Shown piece by piece: positions 54,750 through 64,000 of a stretch of 64,000 bases of DNA. The stretch comes from Pseudomonadota bacterium (GTDB lineage Bacteria; Myxococcota; Myxococcia; Myxococcales; Myxococcaceae): the NCBI GenBank assembly GCA_023426545.1, contig JAFAAN010000175.1, positions 163,390 to 227,389 of the forward strand, given 5' to 3'. The notes under the pieces were generated by a model. That model did no database searches and was not told where the DNA came from. It saw nothing but the letters and a program-made list of their open reading frames with translations. Each line of letters opens with the position of its first letter. The first letter of the stretch is position 1. The translations under genes and the position numbers were made by a program.

Positions 54750-57700
54750 CTACGCCAGCATGCCCCGCAGTCCCTTGCCCGGCTCGCCCGGCACCTCCAC
54801 CGTGCGCACCGGGGCCATGTCTCCCTGGGCGTCACGCGCGTACACCGTCACCTCACCCGAGCGAGCGTTGGCCACCCACAGCTCCTGCCCCTGCGCGTCC
54901 AGCGACAGGCTCACCGGTTGGCCCAGCGCCGTACGCTTGCCCTTGAGCACGCGCAGCGGCTTCACCCCGGCGCTGTCCGAGAGCAGCGCGTCCAGCGAGA
55001 ACACGACGACGGAATCCGCGCCCGCGTCCGCGACGAAGAGCTCCCGCCGCTCCACGTCCACCGCCAGCCCCGCCGCACGGCCAAGCTCGAGCTGCTCGCC
55101 CGACCACCGCTGCCGGGGCGCCACATCGCCGCTGGCGTCCACGTCGAACACGGAGAGAAAGGCTGCCTTCACGGCCCGCGCCCCCGTCGTGGCCCCTAGC
55201 AGCGTGCGCCCCGAGCCGGCCACGAAGAGCACCTGGTTCCGAGGGTCCAGTGCCAGCCCCACCGGCCCGGACAGGCCCGTCTTGCGGCCCGACAGCATCC
55301 GCGCCGGCACGAGGTTGCCCTTCGCGTCGCGCCGGAAGACGGAGACGGAATCTCCGCCGCTGTTGGCGACGAACACCTCATCGCGCTCCGCGTCCAGCAC
55401 GAGCGCGCTGGGCGCCTCCAACCCCTCGCCGACGATGCCCAGCGGCTTCGCGCCCTGCTCCGACTTCAGGTCGAAACGCACCAGCGCGTTGGCCGCTGTG
55501 TCCGCCACCAGCAGCTCCGCCCGCTTCAGGTCGCGCGCCATGCCCCAGGCCTGCTTCAGCCCGGTGAACGCGCGCGCTTCCGGGGCCGCCGCCTCGGCTG
55601 TGGGCACCGAAGCCGGGCCTGTGACTGGCACCGCCACCGGCCCCGTCGTCGGTGCCGTCGTGCCGGGGAGCGCCACCACACCGCCCGTGCCGCCCGAGAT
55701 GGGCCCGACGCCGATGATGAGGGGGTACAGGGTGAAGAACAGCTCGAAGTCACCGCCCCGCCGCCCATCTCCCGCGTTGGGCAGCCCGATGCCGAACGGA
55801 TTGTCACTGGAGTGGGAGACGACTTCGCCATCCAGGAGCCGGTTCCCATCCTCCGAGCGGATGAAGCCCCCCTTGACGACCAGCCGCATCCGCACGCCGT
55901 TGATCCACGCAATACTTGTCAGCGCGTGGACCCAGTTCGTGGTCACCTGGTGCGGCATCCAGAGGATGGTGTTGCCATCGGTCCTCGCGGTCCCGATGAG
56001 GGTGAAGGTCTGGTAGCCGAGGACACCGGGCATCGTCCCCATGTCCATGTTGTTCCAGATGCCCCTCCAGTAGGTCAGATCCGTCGAGGTGAAGGGATAG
56101 GGCACGTCCACTTGCACCGAGACGACGAACGGGGGCAGCAACTTATGCGGCTGCAGCAGCTCACTGCAGGTGAGGTGGATGCCCGGGCTGAACCCCTCGC
56201 GCCAGAACGTGTACGAGCCGTTGTTCACCAACGGGAGCATCTGTGCGTTGGCCCACGCGATTTCCGTGATCCGGAACGCGGCCTCATCGCCCGCGCTCTC
56301 GGCGATGCTGGCCGTGAAGTGCAGGGACGGCACCGAGGAAGCACGGCTGGTGTTGTCCAGCAACACGGCCTGCACGCGCTGCGTGGGGTTCTGGGCGTCG
56401 AGCTTCCAGGCCACGCGGGCCATGCCCTCGGAGTCCGTGGGGACGTCGAGCACCACGCCTGTCTGCCCGGGGGCATCCAACCGGCGCAGCAGCGCATCCC
56501 CGGGGTTGCCCGTAACGATGCTGAAGCGCACGAGCGCATTGCGCACCGGCGCCTCGCCGGAGACCACCGCCACGTCCAGTGATGATGGCAGGAACTGCCC
56601 GGCAGGTGCCTGCTGCCCGTCGCCTCCCACGTAGCGGAACGAGCGCACGCGGCACAGCGTGTCCAGCGCCTCCTGGACGGTGGAGGCGCGCGCCAGCGTG
56701 GTGCACGCCCCAGGCTGGTAGGCCACGGCGTTGGCGCGGCTCAGGTGCGCACTGAAGAGCACGGGCAGGTGCACCGCCTGCCCGGCGACCTCCAGCCAGG
56801 CCACGGCCTCCTGGGTGGCGGGCGCCTCGACGTTGCCGTCTGGCCGCCAGTACACCTGGGCAACACCCACCAGCGTGCCGTCCGACTCCGTGGTGGCCAC
56901 CACCTCGGCCCCCCAGCCCGTGTCGTTGTTGAGCGAGAGCTCGCCGGACTCCGCCCTGAAGCGCACCGTGGCCCCGCCCACCGGCCGCTGGTGCCGCGCC
57001 ACACCCACGCGCAGCGGCAGCGGCAGCGACTCCCCGGGAATCACCTCCTGCGCGTCCCCGCCGACGCAGGACAGCTCCAGCTGGTTGCAGAGCGTGTCCA
57101 GCGCCTTCTGCACCGTCTCCGCGCCGCCCAGGTTGTCGCAGCCGGGCGTGTAGCCCACGAGGCGCGCCAGGCTCAGCCTCGCGGTGAACACCAGTGGCAG
57201 GTGCACGGGCTGGCCATTCAGCTCCAGCCGTGCGCGCACCTGCTGCGTGGCCGGGGCCCCAGAGCCACCGTCGGGCCGCCAGTACACCTGCGCGATGCCG
57301 AGCAGGTCGCCCGACGTGCCGGTGGGGACGACCACCTCGTGCTCGCTGTACGTGGTGCCATCCAGTGACAGTAGCCCCGTCGCCGCCGTGAAGCGCACCA
57401 TCTGGTCGGTCACCGGAAGCTGGTGCCGCGCCACGCCCACGCGCAGCGGCTGCTCCAGCGCCTGCCCCGGCAGCACCTCCTGCCCGTCGCCGCCCTCGTA
57501 GGACAGCTCCAGCTGGTTGCACAGCGTGTCCAGCGCCTCCTGGACGGTCTCCGCATCACTCAGGTTGGCGCAGCCGTGGTGGTAGGCCACGCGGCTGGCC
57601 ACACTCAGGCTCGCGCCGTACAGGATGGGGCCATGCATCTCGCTGCCGTCCTGGTCCAGCAGCCGCGCCTCCACCCGCTGGCTGTAGCGGATGCTGTCGG

Positions 57701-59273
57701 TGGTCCACCCCGTGTCATCCGGCCGCCAGTACACCTCGGCGATGCCGTTCGCCCCGGTCGTGACGGTGAACGTCGCCGCTGTCGTGCTGGCCCCCGGCTC
57801 AGCGCCGAGCACGCCGTTGCCCTCGGCGGTCAGCACGGTGAAGCGCACGCTCGCGCCCTCTACCGGCACCTGCCCGTTGAACACGCCCGCGCGCAGCGGC
57901 CGCTCCAGCCACTGGCCCGGCATGGCCTCCTGCCCGTCGCCGCCCGCGTAGAGCAGCGACTTGAGCTGGGTGAGCGGTGGGAACAGGCGGCGGCAGTCAT
58001 GCATCACGGACCAGACGGGCTCCGCGTCTCCCGTGCGCTCGAGCATGGCTAGCGCGCAGTAGTGGTGCTCGGTACCGTGACGGGCGCCGAACATCGGGTT
58101 GTTCGAGCCGTCGCGCGGCCACTCCACGTCCCCCAGCACGGTCCGCGCGGGGATGAGCCAGTAGTCCCCGGTGCGGTAGGTCCCTTTCTTGAACAGCACC
58201 TGGATGCCACTCTCCAGGGTGATCCAGTCCTTCGTCGCGGGCGAATCGGGAGTAGCGTCGGTGGCCACCCTCATGACGCCATTGGAGGACACGGTGTCCC
58301 AGGCGCGCACCGTGAGCGAGCCCGTGGACGGCGTCCCCGCGGGCCACGTCTTCACCTTCAGTTGCGGGCCCGTCACGCTGTCGATCTGGAGCAGCACGCC
58401 GGGCTCTCCGCGCAGGACGCGGCCCTCGTCGGTGAGCTCGATCCACTGGTTGGGCATGAAGCGCCGGTAGGCGTCCTTGCCCGGCACGTCCACGGTGATG
58501 AGGCGCAGCGCCGTGTCCACGGACTTCACGCGGCTGGCCAGGACAGCGTTGTCCCGCGACCACTTGAAGGTGGCCGCACCGTCCGCGGAGCCCTCGTCGT
58601 GGACCTCCACCCGGTAGAGCTGGTTCTCCAGCCGCCGGTAGCCCGCGCCGGCCGGCACCACGCACGGGTCCGTGCTGCCCTCCTCCGGCTGGGCGCGCGC
58701 GGCCAGCTGTCCGGTGCTCGTCAGCGATGCAGGGGTCCACTCGGACGTGCCGAACGCCTCGCACGCCTTGGCCAGGTCCTGGCCGGTGACCCGCATCCAC
58801 TTCACCTGCCACACGGTGCGCGTGCGCGTGGCCGTGTCCGGGCCGCCGAGCGCCACCTCGCGCAGCGAAGGCTCCTCCAGCGCCGTCAGGTGGCGCCGCC
58901 ACACGTCCAGGTAGAACAGGTACGTTCCGCTCTCGGTGGGCAGGTCCACGCCCGGCAGGTCCTCCTGGGCGAGCACCGATGTATCGGCCTCGTTCTCGCA
59001 GAGGATGCCGTCCACGTAGTAGCGCCCATGGCGCACCCAGGGCAGGCCACCCTGCAAGTAGATGGCGAAGCCCGTCTCGTTCACGGGCGTGCCCGCCTCC
59101 AGGGGCCCTCCCGCACGGCCGATGACGTCCGTGTGCGTCGTCTCATCCAGGTGCGACTGGATGTCGATCTGCTCATTCCAGTCCGCGTCGAGCTGCACCC
59201 GGCCCTGCTGCATCCGAACACCGGAGTAATGCTTCGCGGGCCGGAAGGTGTTCCGGCTGAAATCGCCCTTCAT
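54750..59273 (-). CDS. eCIS-associated DUF6519 protein with four beta modules and a C-terminal beta-propeller
   Basis: A 1507-residue protein. Residues 1-440 match my memory of DUF6519 (MKGDFSRNTFRPAKHYSGV, LQGRVQLDADWNEQ-type start, LYRVEVHDEG, FKWSRDNA). Then come four tandem modules of 110-150 residues, each starting near a GGDGQExxPGQ motif, containing VYWRPD-like text and ending in ETVQEALDTLCNQLEL. A domain of about 180 residues follows (AAFRITEIAWANAQML...) and the last 260 residues form a lactonase/NHL-like propeller with repeated ELLVADTAANALVRFD-type blades. Proteins of this kind sit at the tip or fibre of eCIS particles; target binding is plausible. It starts 9 nt after the previous gene with GAGGAGA before the ATG. 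Confidence 0.82.
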   Translation of the reverse strand: MKGDFSRNTFRPAKHYSGVRMQQGRVQLDADWNEQIDIQSHLDETTHTDVIGRAGGPLEAGTPVNETGFAIYLQGGLPWVRHGRYYVDGILCENEADTSVLAQEDLPGVDLPTESGTYLFYLDVWRRHLTALEEPSLREVALGGPDTATRTRTVWQVKWMRVTGQDLAKACEAFGTSEWTPASLTSTGQLAARAQPEEGSTDPCVVPAGAGYRRLENQLYRVEVHDEGSADGAATFKWSRDNAVLASRVKSVDTALRLITVDVPGKDAYRRFMPNQWIELTDEGRVLRGEPGVLLQIDSVTGPQLKVKTWPAGTPSTGSLTVRAWDTVSSNGVMRVATDATPDSPATKDWITLESGIQVLFKKGTYRTGDYWLIPARTVLGDVEWPRDGSNNPMFGARHGTEHHYCALAMLERTGDAEPVWSVMHDCRRLFPPLTQLKSLLYAGGDGQEAMPGQWLERPLRAGVFNGQVPVEGASVRFTVLTAEGNGVLGAEPGASTTAATFTVTTGANGIAEVYWRPDDTGWTTDSIRYSQRVEARLLDQDGSEMHGPILYGASLSVASRVAYHHGCANLSDAETVQEALDTLCNQLELSYEGGDGQEVLPGQALEQPLRVGVARHQLPVTDQMVRFTAATGLLSLDGTTYSEHEVVVPTGTSGDLLGIAQVYWRPDGGSGAPATQQVRARLELNGQPVHLPLVFTARLSLARLVGYTPGCDNLGGAETVQKALDTLCNQLELSCVGGDAQEVIPGESLPLPLRVGVARHQRPVGGATVRFRAESGELSLNNDTGWGAEVVATTESDGTLVGVAQVYWRPDGNVEAPATQEAVAWLEVAGQAVHLPVLFSAHLSRANAVAYQPGACTTLARASTVQEALDTLCRVRSFRYVGGDGQQAPAGQFLPSSLDVAVVSGEAPVRNALVRFSIVTGNPGDALLRRLDAPGQTGVVLDVPTDSEGMARVAWKLDAQNPTQRVQAVLLDNTSRASSVPSLHFTASIAESAGDEAAFRITEIAWANAQMLPLVNNGSYTFWREGFSPGIHLTCSELLQPHKLLPPFVVSVQVDVPYPFTSTDLTYWRGIWNNMDMGTMPGVLGYQTFTLIGTARTDGNTILWMPHQVTTNWVHALTSIAWINGVRMRLVVKGGFIRSEDGNRLLDGEVVSHSSDNPFGIGLPNAGDGRRGGDFELFFTLYPLIIGVGPISGGTGGVVALPGTTAPTTGPVAVPVTGPASVPTAEAAAPEARAFTGLKQAWGMARDLKRAELLVADTAANALVRFDLKSEQGAKPLGIVGEGLEAPSALVLDAERDEVFVANSGGDSVSVFRRDAKGNLVPARMLSGRKTGLSGPVGLALDPRNQVLFVAGSGRTLLGATTGARAVKAAFLSVFDVDASGDVAPRQRWSGEQLELGRAAGLAVDVERRELFVADAGADSVVVFSLDALLSDSAGVKPLRVLKGKRTALGQPVSLSLDAQGQELWVANARSGEVTVYARDAQGDMAPVRTVEVPGEPGKGLRGMLA
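56600..57960 (-). repeat. Four tandem beta modules in the DUF6519 protein
   Basis: Module starts lie near 57955, 57505, 57075 and 56635 (minus strand), each encoding YxGGDGQExxPGQ or a close variant and spaced about 430-450 nt. The first three are most alike; the fourth is more divergent. They look like duplicated immunoglobulin-like or bacterial fibre domains. Confidence 0.8.
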
Positions 59274-59282
59274 GGCGTCTCC

Positions 59283-61493
59283 TCAGGTCACGAAGAAGAT
59301 CCCCGCCTCGAGTCCGAAGCGCAGGTAGTCCCTCAAGCTGGCGCGCAGGTTGGCCTCGCGCTGGGGCTGTTGCAGGTGGTGGAACACGCCCATCTCGCCT
59401 TCATCACTGGCGCCCCGGCGGATGCCCTCATCCGCGTCCACCAGCAGCTGGCAGTAGCCGGGGTCGCCGTACCGCAGTGAGGTGAAGACGGGCCACACGC
59501 GCCGCTCCACCTCCTCCTTCACTTCCGCCGGAGCGTTCTCCGCGTAGGCGGGCTGGCAGCGGAAGCGCGTGGGCACATGCGAGCCCGCCGGAACGTGGCT
59601 GAAACGCATGCACCCCTTCTGCCGCTGCACGACGTTGACCCGCCCGGTGAAGAGCGTGTCGCTGGCCAGCTCCAGCACCGTGGCCTCCACGCCTCCCAAC
59701 ACCGTGCTCGCCAGCACCGTCAGCCGGCCCGCCGCTCCACTGTCCACGGAAGCAGGGGGCGGCGGCTCCTCGTCGAGCTCCTTCCCCACCTCCGACAGGG
59801 CCCCGAGGGCCGGGCCCCCCAGGCCATCCACGATGGAGTCCTCCACGTGGAGGCGCGTCGCCTGTCCCGCGATGAGCGGGCCGGTGATGCACCGCACGAG
59901 CGACACCGCGCACGAGCCCACGCCCGCGCCCCGGACGGTGAGGCTCGGTGCCGCCGGGTCCGCCGGCAAGCCATCCGTCTTCAGGGCGAGCCCCGGCACG
60001 AGCGTACAGTGCCGAAGCGCCAGGGAGGCATCATCCCCCGCGCGCACGTCCAGGGTGCCGCCCCTCACGATGAAGCCGTTGAGCACCGCCTGCGCGCCCG
60101 CGTCCAGCCGCACCACGCACGGAGCACCGGGCACGTCCAGCACCGGGCGCTGGAGGTTGGCGGCCCGCAGCTCCAGCTTCACGCCGGCCGGCACGCGAAG
60201 TGGGTCGAACCTGTGGAGGCCGCTGTTCTCGATCTCGATGAGCGCGTCACGCGCCCGGGCATCACCCGCGTCCAGGTCTCCGCGCCAGGCGATGAGCGCA
60301 TGGCCCACGGTGACGTGCGGGCCCTTGTACGAGACGCGGTACACGGCCCGCTGTTCGGCGGGGGGCAGCGTGTCCTGCCGATCGTAGAAGCCGCCTCCTA
60401 CCTCGCTGCTGAAGCCGTAAGACCAGGTCACGTGGAGCCGATCCGGCGCCTTGCCAGCCGCGAACGCGATGCGGCCGGCGACGGGGTCGACCCCGGCGAG
60501 GATGGGCATCGGCACGTCCTTGCCATCCGCGTCCTTGTAGGTGAGATGGCCGGGCGGCCGGTGCCAGGTGGACAGGTCGCACAGCAGCAGCGTCTCTGGT
60601 TCGAGGGCCGAGGGAGCCGCGGGGTCGTTGGCCCAGAACAGGGTGAAGGGTGGCGCCGCGCCGAAGTACAGCTCCTCGGGCGACTCGCCCCGCGCCAGCG
60701 CCACCCGGCGGGCCTCCAGCTCGGCGAACAGCGGACGGCGGCGCAGCCGGCCGGGCACGTTGATCTCCCCCGCCATCGATGTGATGGCCGTCTCCGACTG
60801 CTGCGGGTTGAACAGCGGCGTGTCGTTGCCCAGCACGTTGAAGCGGAAGAAGCCCGGCCCGTCCACGCCGGGCTCGGAGCCGGGCTCCACCGGAGCGGCG
60901 GGAGCGCCCTCCACCGGGTACGCCTCCAGCCGCCACAGGAAGACTCCCACGTTCGCCAGGTTGTGCTTGCCGCGCCGGTTGTCGATGTGGCGCACGTCCA
61001 CGGTGCGCAGGGCGTTCTCGAAGGGCGTGCTCACCAGCTCCAGCGCGCTGGCGTCGCGCAGGTCCGGGGTGCGCAGCGCGTGCGGGCGGACGTGGTTGAC
61101 GTGCTGCGTGGTGCCCACGTGCTGGAAGAACTCCACCACGTGCGCTGGCCAGCCCGTCACGTCACGCGCGAGCTGCTCCAGCATCGCCGCGGTCCCCTTG
61201 CGCCGCCGGTACGCCAGCGTGTTGGCCACGTAGGCGCGCTGGCTGAACAGCGACGGGTCCACCGGGATGAGGTCCCGCACCCCTAGCAGGTCGCCGATGT
61301 ACGGCACCACCCACTCCTGGCACGTCTCGATGAACCAGTTCTCGTGCAACTGGCCGACGTCCTCCTCGACGGCCCGCATCTCGCGCTCGATGATGGCGAG
61401 CAGCGCGCGCAGCGGCTCGCCCTGCAGCGCGTCCCGGCTGCGGTAGACGGCCGGCAGCAGCCGGTAGAGCCGGTCCTGCGGAGCCGCGCTCAT
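59283..61493 (-). CDS. Tail protein I-like baseplate protein of an eCIS
   Basis: A 736-residue protein. The N-terminal 170 residues follow the phage P2 tail protein I/TIGR02242 pattern: RLYRLLPAVYRSRD, IEREMRAVEEDVGQLHENWFIETCQEWVVPYIGDLLGV and LAYRRRKGTAAMLEQLARDVTGWPA. The rest is beta-rich with right-handed-helix-like text (VLNGFIVRGGTLDVRAGDDASLALRHCTLVPG), probably a fibre or wedge extension. It overlaps the baseplate J gene by ATGA and precedes the DUF6519 gene, the standard eCIS order. Confidence 0.85.
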   Translation of the reverse strand: MSAAPQDRLYRLLPAVYRSRDALQGEPLRALLAIIEREMRAVEEDVGQLHENWFIETCQEWVVPYIGDLLGVRDLIPVDPSLFSQRAYVANTLAYRRRKGTAAMLEQLARDVTGWPAHVVEFFQHVGTTQHVNHVRPHALRTPDLRDASALELVSTPFENALRTVDVRHIDNRRGKHNLANVGVFLWRLEAYPVEGAPAAPVEPGSEPGVDGPGFFRFNVLGNDTPLFNPQQSETAITSMAGEINVPGRLRRRPLFAELEARRVALARGESPEELYFGAAPPFTLFWANDPAAPSALEPETLLLCDLSTWHRPPGHLTYKDADGKDVPMPILAGVDPVAGRIAFAAGKAPDRLHVTWSYGFSSEVGGGFYDRQDTLPPAEQRAVYRVSYKGPHVTVGHALIAWRGDLDAGDARARDALIEIENSGLHRFDPLRVPAGVKLELRAANLQRPVLDVPGAPCVVRLDAGAQAVLNGFIVRGGTLDVRAGDDASLALRHCTLVPGLALKTDGLPADPAAPSLTVRGAGVGSCAVSLVRCITGPLIAGQATRLHVEDSIVDGLGGPALGALSEVGKELDEEPPPPASVDSGAAGRLTVLASTVLGGVEATVLELASDTLFTGRVNVVQRQKGCMRFSHVPAGSHVPTRFRCQPAYAENAPAEVKEEVERRVWPVFTSLRYGDPGYCQLLVDADEGIRRGASDEGEMGVFHHLQQPQREANLRASLRDYLRFGLEAGIFFVT

Positions 61494-64000
61494 GGAATCA
61501 CCTCCAGCACCACGCCCTCGGGCGCCTCATTGAGCAGCAGGAGCTGGGCGGGCAGCGGCTGGGCGGGCTTGCCCGGCGTGGCCGGCGCCTTGGGCCACCG
61601 GGCCTGGAGCGCCGTCAGCAGCGGCGCCAGCGCCGGCGGCTTGCCCGTGAGGTACAGGGTGTCCAGGTCCACCATCACCACGCCCTCCACGTCCTGCATC
61701 ACCCGGATGACCTCCGCGGCGCTCACCGCCTGGCCGAAGCTCCGCTTCTCGAAGGAGAAGGCCGAGCGCAGCGCCGCCTCCACCTCCGCCTTCACGTCAT
61801 CGGCCAGGTAGCGCGGGTCCACCCGCAGCTTCGCCATCAGATTGAACGGGATGCGCTCGAAGGACTTGTTCGAGGCCACGACGAACTCCCGCACCGGGTC
61901 GTGCAGCTTCGTGAGCGCGCCCACCAGGCCGTCATACGACTGGGTGCCCGCGTCCACCGACCCGCCCTTCTGGGAAGCGACGGTGAGGTGCACGAGGATG
62001 CGCTCCCCATTGGTCAGGTCCGCGGCCTGCGCCTTGCCGATACCGGCGAACGTGGAGGCGAAGTCCTCATAATCCTGGAGCGACACCACCCGCTCCAGCG
62101 TCAGCACCGACGAGGGTGCGTGAGCCCGCGCATCGTCCCGCGACTCGGGGGCCGCAGCGCCGGTGGCGTCCTGGGGATTGGTGACGGCGCGGATACCCAG
62201 CGGCCGCACCCGCAGGAGCGCGAGCTGGCCCGAGGCCACCTCCCCCTCCGGACCGATGCCGGAGCGGTACACCGCCACCACGTTCTCCTGGCCCGGGGGC
62301 AGGCGCGCACCGGACACACCGTCGCCGAAGGTCAGGGCCACGGTGCCGTCGTCCTCATGCCGCACCATGTACACCTGACTGCGCGGTTCCTGGCCGAACA
62401 GCGTGGGCACCTCTTCCCAGCGCACGCCGTTGACGCGAACCTCCAGCGTGCTCTCTGCGCCCGTGGCGGTGGCCGCGGGCACGTAGGTGAGCGGCGGCTT
62501 CTTCAGCGTGAAGCGCTGGTTCTTCCGCGAGCCGTCCCCACTGCCCAGCACCTCCGTCACCGTCTCGCCGTGCGTGGCCGCCGTCACATTGGCGTAGATG
62601 CGCACCGAGGCGCGCACGTACTCATGGGCCAGCGGCTGCTGGAAGACCAGCTGCGTGCTGGAACCGCTCTTCGCCGTGCTCGCGACGACTGCCTTCTCGC
62701 GCACCAGCGCGCCGCCCGGGTCCGCGGTGGTCTGTCCCTCCACGAGGAGGATACGCCCCGCCGTGAGCCCCACCACCTCCCGGTCCAGCAACACCGTGTT
62801 GCCGCTCACCGGCGTGGTGAGCGGCATCTCCGCCAGCGGCAGCTCCTCGCTCTGGGCCAGCACCGCGGTGCCGCGCAGCGGGAACCAGGACAGGTGCTCC
62901 AGCGCATCCACCTGGAGCCGCGTCACCCGCCCGGTGAGGCCGAAGTCCACGCGCGCGTAGGGCTTCGACTCCTGGATGCGGTACAGCTCCACGTAGGCGG
63001 CCTTCTGCAGCACCACCCAGCTCCCGGCGACGAGCGAGGGGTACTCGCGGTCCAGGTCGAACTGGCGCGCGGCGGTGGTCCGGATGTGGAAGTCCGGCCA
63101 CTCCCCCGTGGGAATCGGATCCTCCGGCTTCTTCTTGAAGAGCGCCCGGATCTGCTCCGGCAACATCTTGAAGTCGGCGGCGTTGTAGCCGAAGAGGTTC
63201 GCGCGCAGGCGCAGTACGTAGGCGCGGGGGGTTGACGAAGGCTGCATGGAGGGCGACTGACTGCCCAGCGCCGGCGCCCAGGCCACCACGGTGTGGCTGC
63301 GCGCCGGGTCCTCGGAGTCCGTCACCAGCGTGACCCCACGGACGATGCGAAGGTCCCACCGCTCGCTGCCGGGGAACTGCTCCCGCTCGGGGCCCACCAG
63401 CAGCAGCGCGTCGCCCACCTGGAGGCCCGTCTGGAGGCCCTGGAGGTAGAGCGTCTTCGTGGTGGACGAGAAGTCCTGTGGCGTTGTCTGGCGCGGGCGC
63501 AGCTCGTTCCACGCGGCGCGTGCCTCCAGCGCCTCCACCGTCTCGAAGGTCTGTGGGCGCTCGTCCTGGCCGGGAATGCTGAGCACCTGCACGCCCTTCG
63601 CAACCTGGACGCTCGTGGGCGAGCCGGGCGCCGTCTCCACTGTGAAGGCCAGGTACGTGCTGGCGGCCACGCCCGGCTTCAGCTCGTAGCCCACCTCCCG
63701 CGCCAGCTCGAGCACCGAGCGGCGCTCCGTCGCGGTGCGCAGGAAGCCCTCGTTAGCGATGCGCTCCTGGTAGAAGGTCAGCACGTCCGCCGCGGTGGCC
63801 CACGCGTCCAGCAGCGCGACGGCCGGGTCCTCGGGACTGCGCGTGGTGAGCGCGGCCAACGGGCGCATTCCGGCGAAGTCGCCATCCGGTAGGGCCTCGC
63901 GCGGCAGCCGCGACAGCATGCGCTGGAAGAAGCTGGCGTGCGTGCCGATGCGGTACGCGAGCGCCGGCTGTCCCGGGCGGTTGTACAGCGGCGACGGCGC
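61490..64000 (-). CDS. Baseplate J-like assembly protein of an eCIS, N-terminus cut by the window edge
   Basis: At least 836 residues of a putative baseplate assembly protein (TIGR02243 type). The frame stays open to the right edge, and the codons before the ATG at 63919 read LYNRPGQPALAYRIGTHASF, a conserved family segment, so the true start is outside. Hallmarks include PAVALLDAWATAADVLTFYQERIANEG-type text near the start, VALTFGDGVSGARLPPGQENV and FEKRSFGQAVSAAEVIRVMQDVEGV. It forms the wedge of the contractile baseplate. It overlaps the next gene by ATGA. Confidence 0.9.
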   Translation of the reverse strand, partial: APSPLYNRPGQPALAYRIGTHASFFQRMLSRLPREALPDGDFAGMRPLAALTTRSPEDPAVALLDAWATAADVLTFYQERIANEGFLRTATERRSVLELAREVGYELKPGVAASTYLAFTVETAPGSPTSVQVAKGVQVLSIPGQDERPQTFETVEALEARAAWNELRPRQTTPQDFSSTTKTLYLQGLQTGLQVGDALLLVGPEREQFPGSERWDLRIVRGVTLVTDSEDPARSHTVVAWAPALGSQSPSMQPSSTPRAYVLRLRANLFGYNAADFKMLPEQIRALFKKKPEDPIPTGEWPDFHIRTTAARQFDLDREYPSLVAGSWVVLQKAAYVELYRIQESKPYARVDFGLTGRVTRLQVDALEHLSWFPLRGTAVLAQSEELPLAEMPLTTPVSGNTVLLDREVVGLTAGRILLVEGQTTADPGGALVREKAVVASTAKSGSSTQLVFQQPLAHEYVRASVRIYANVTAATHGETVTEVLGSGDGSRKNQRFTLKKPPLTYVPAATATGAESTLEVRVNGVRWEEVPTLFGQEPRSQVYMVRHEDDGTVALTFGDGVSGARLPPGQENVVAVYRSGIGPEGEVASGQLALLRVRPLGIRAVTNPQDATGAAAPESRDDARAHAPSSVLTLERVVSLQDYEDFASTFAGIGKAQAADLTNGERILVHLTVASQKGGSVDAGTQSYDGLVGALTKLHDPVREFVVASNKSFERIPFNLMAKLRVDPRYLADDVKAEVEAALRSAFSFEKRSFGQAVSAAEVIRVMQDVEGVVMVDLDTLYLTGKPPALAPLLTALQARWPKAPATPGKPAQPLPAQLLLLNEAPEGVVLEVIP

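Overview
The window reads as chromosomal DNA of a myxobacterium, most likely Myxococcaceae (Myxococcus/Corallococcus/Pyxidicoccus type). The base composition is very GC-rich with strong G/C third codon positions. It carries an alternative complex III joined to a caa3 oxidase, a SitA-type lipoprotein toxin of the kind passed by outer-membrane exchange, an extracellular contractile injection system (eCIS) operon with a DUF4157 protein, and a hybrid NRPS/PKS cluster. No database search was possible; family names rest on recognised motifs and order.

Region 1 (1-17.7 kb) is a hybrid biosynthetic cluster. A minus-strand operon runs from an M20 peptidase (13817) through a phosphodiesterase-like enzyme, a monooxygenase with an extra C-terminal domain, a KS-ACP protein, a KS-AT-KR-ACP protein and an NRPS that begins with a TubC-type docking domain and a heterocyclisation domain; the NRPS runs off the left edge. 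Divergently, an acyl-CoA-dehydrogenase-like flavoprotein and a stand-alone adenylation enzyme overlap by ATGA. The adenylation pocket reads DLLYLALVCK, the code I recall for PltF-type L-proline activation, so the pair should make a pyrrole-2-carboxyl starter. Neither PKS protein has a working AT: in one the AT is gone and the KS has altered catalytic motifs, in the other the AT is present but GHSxG is GAGTG. A Rieske oxygenase closes the region.

Region 2 (17.8-28.9 kb) holds a porin-like protein, a methyltransferase, and a sulfur/persulfide module: ECF sigma factor, zinc anti-sigma factor, SoxB/5'-nucleotidase-like lipoprotein, YeiH-type transporter and periplasmic DsrE-like protein on the minus strand, with a persulfide dioxygenase and a rhodanese divergent. 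Two near-identical ECF-type promoters (GGAACT, 16-17 nt, TGTC) precede the sigma gene and the soxB-like gene, suggesting one autoregulated circuit. A thioesterase and a TetR regulator share an operator-like palindrome; an SDR and a small membrane protein follow.

Region 3 (29-46.3 kb) is respiration. A formate dehydrogenase operon encodes a selenoprotein: an in-frame UGA (codon 190) is followed by a bacterial SECIS-like hairpin. Converging on it is a tightly overlapped minus-strand operon of alternative complex III (ActABCDEF), a small membrane protein and an A2-type caa3 oxidase (CtaC, D, E, F).

Region 4 (46.8-64 kb) is conflict and injection. In minus-strand order it has the C-terminal part of a baseplate J-like protein (cut by the right edge), a tail protein I-like protein, a 1507-residue DUF6519 protein with four tandem beta modules and a beta-propeller, a 1782-residue DUF4157 (eCIS core) protein with an unrecognised C-terminal domain, a HEAT-repeat protein, and then a SitA-like AHH nuclease lipoprotein with an Imm11-like partner. 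This last pair is visibly poorer in GC than its surroundings.
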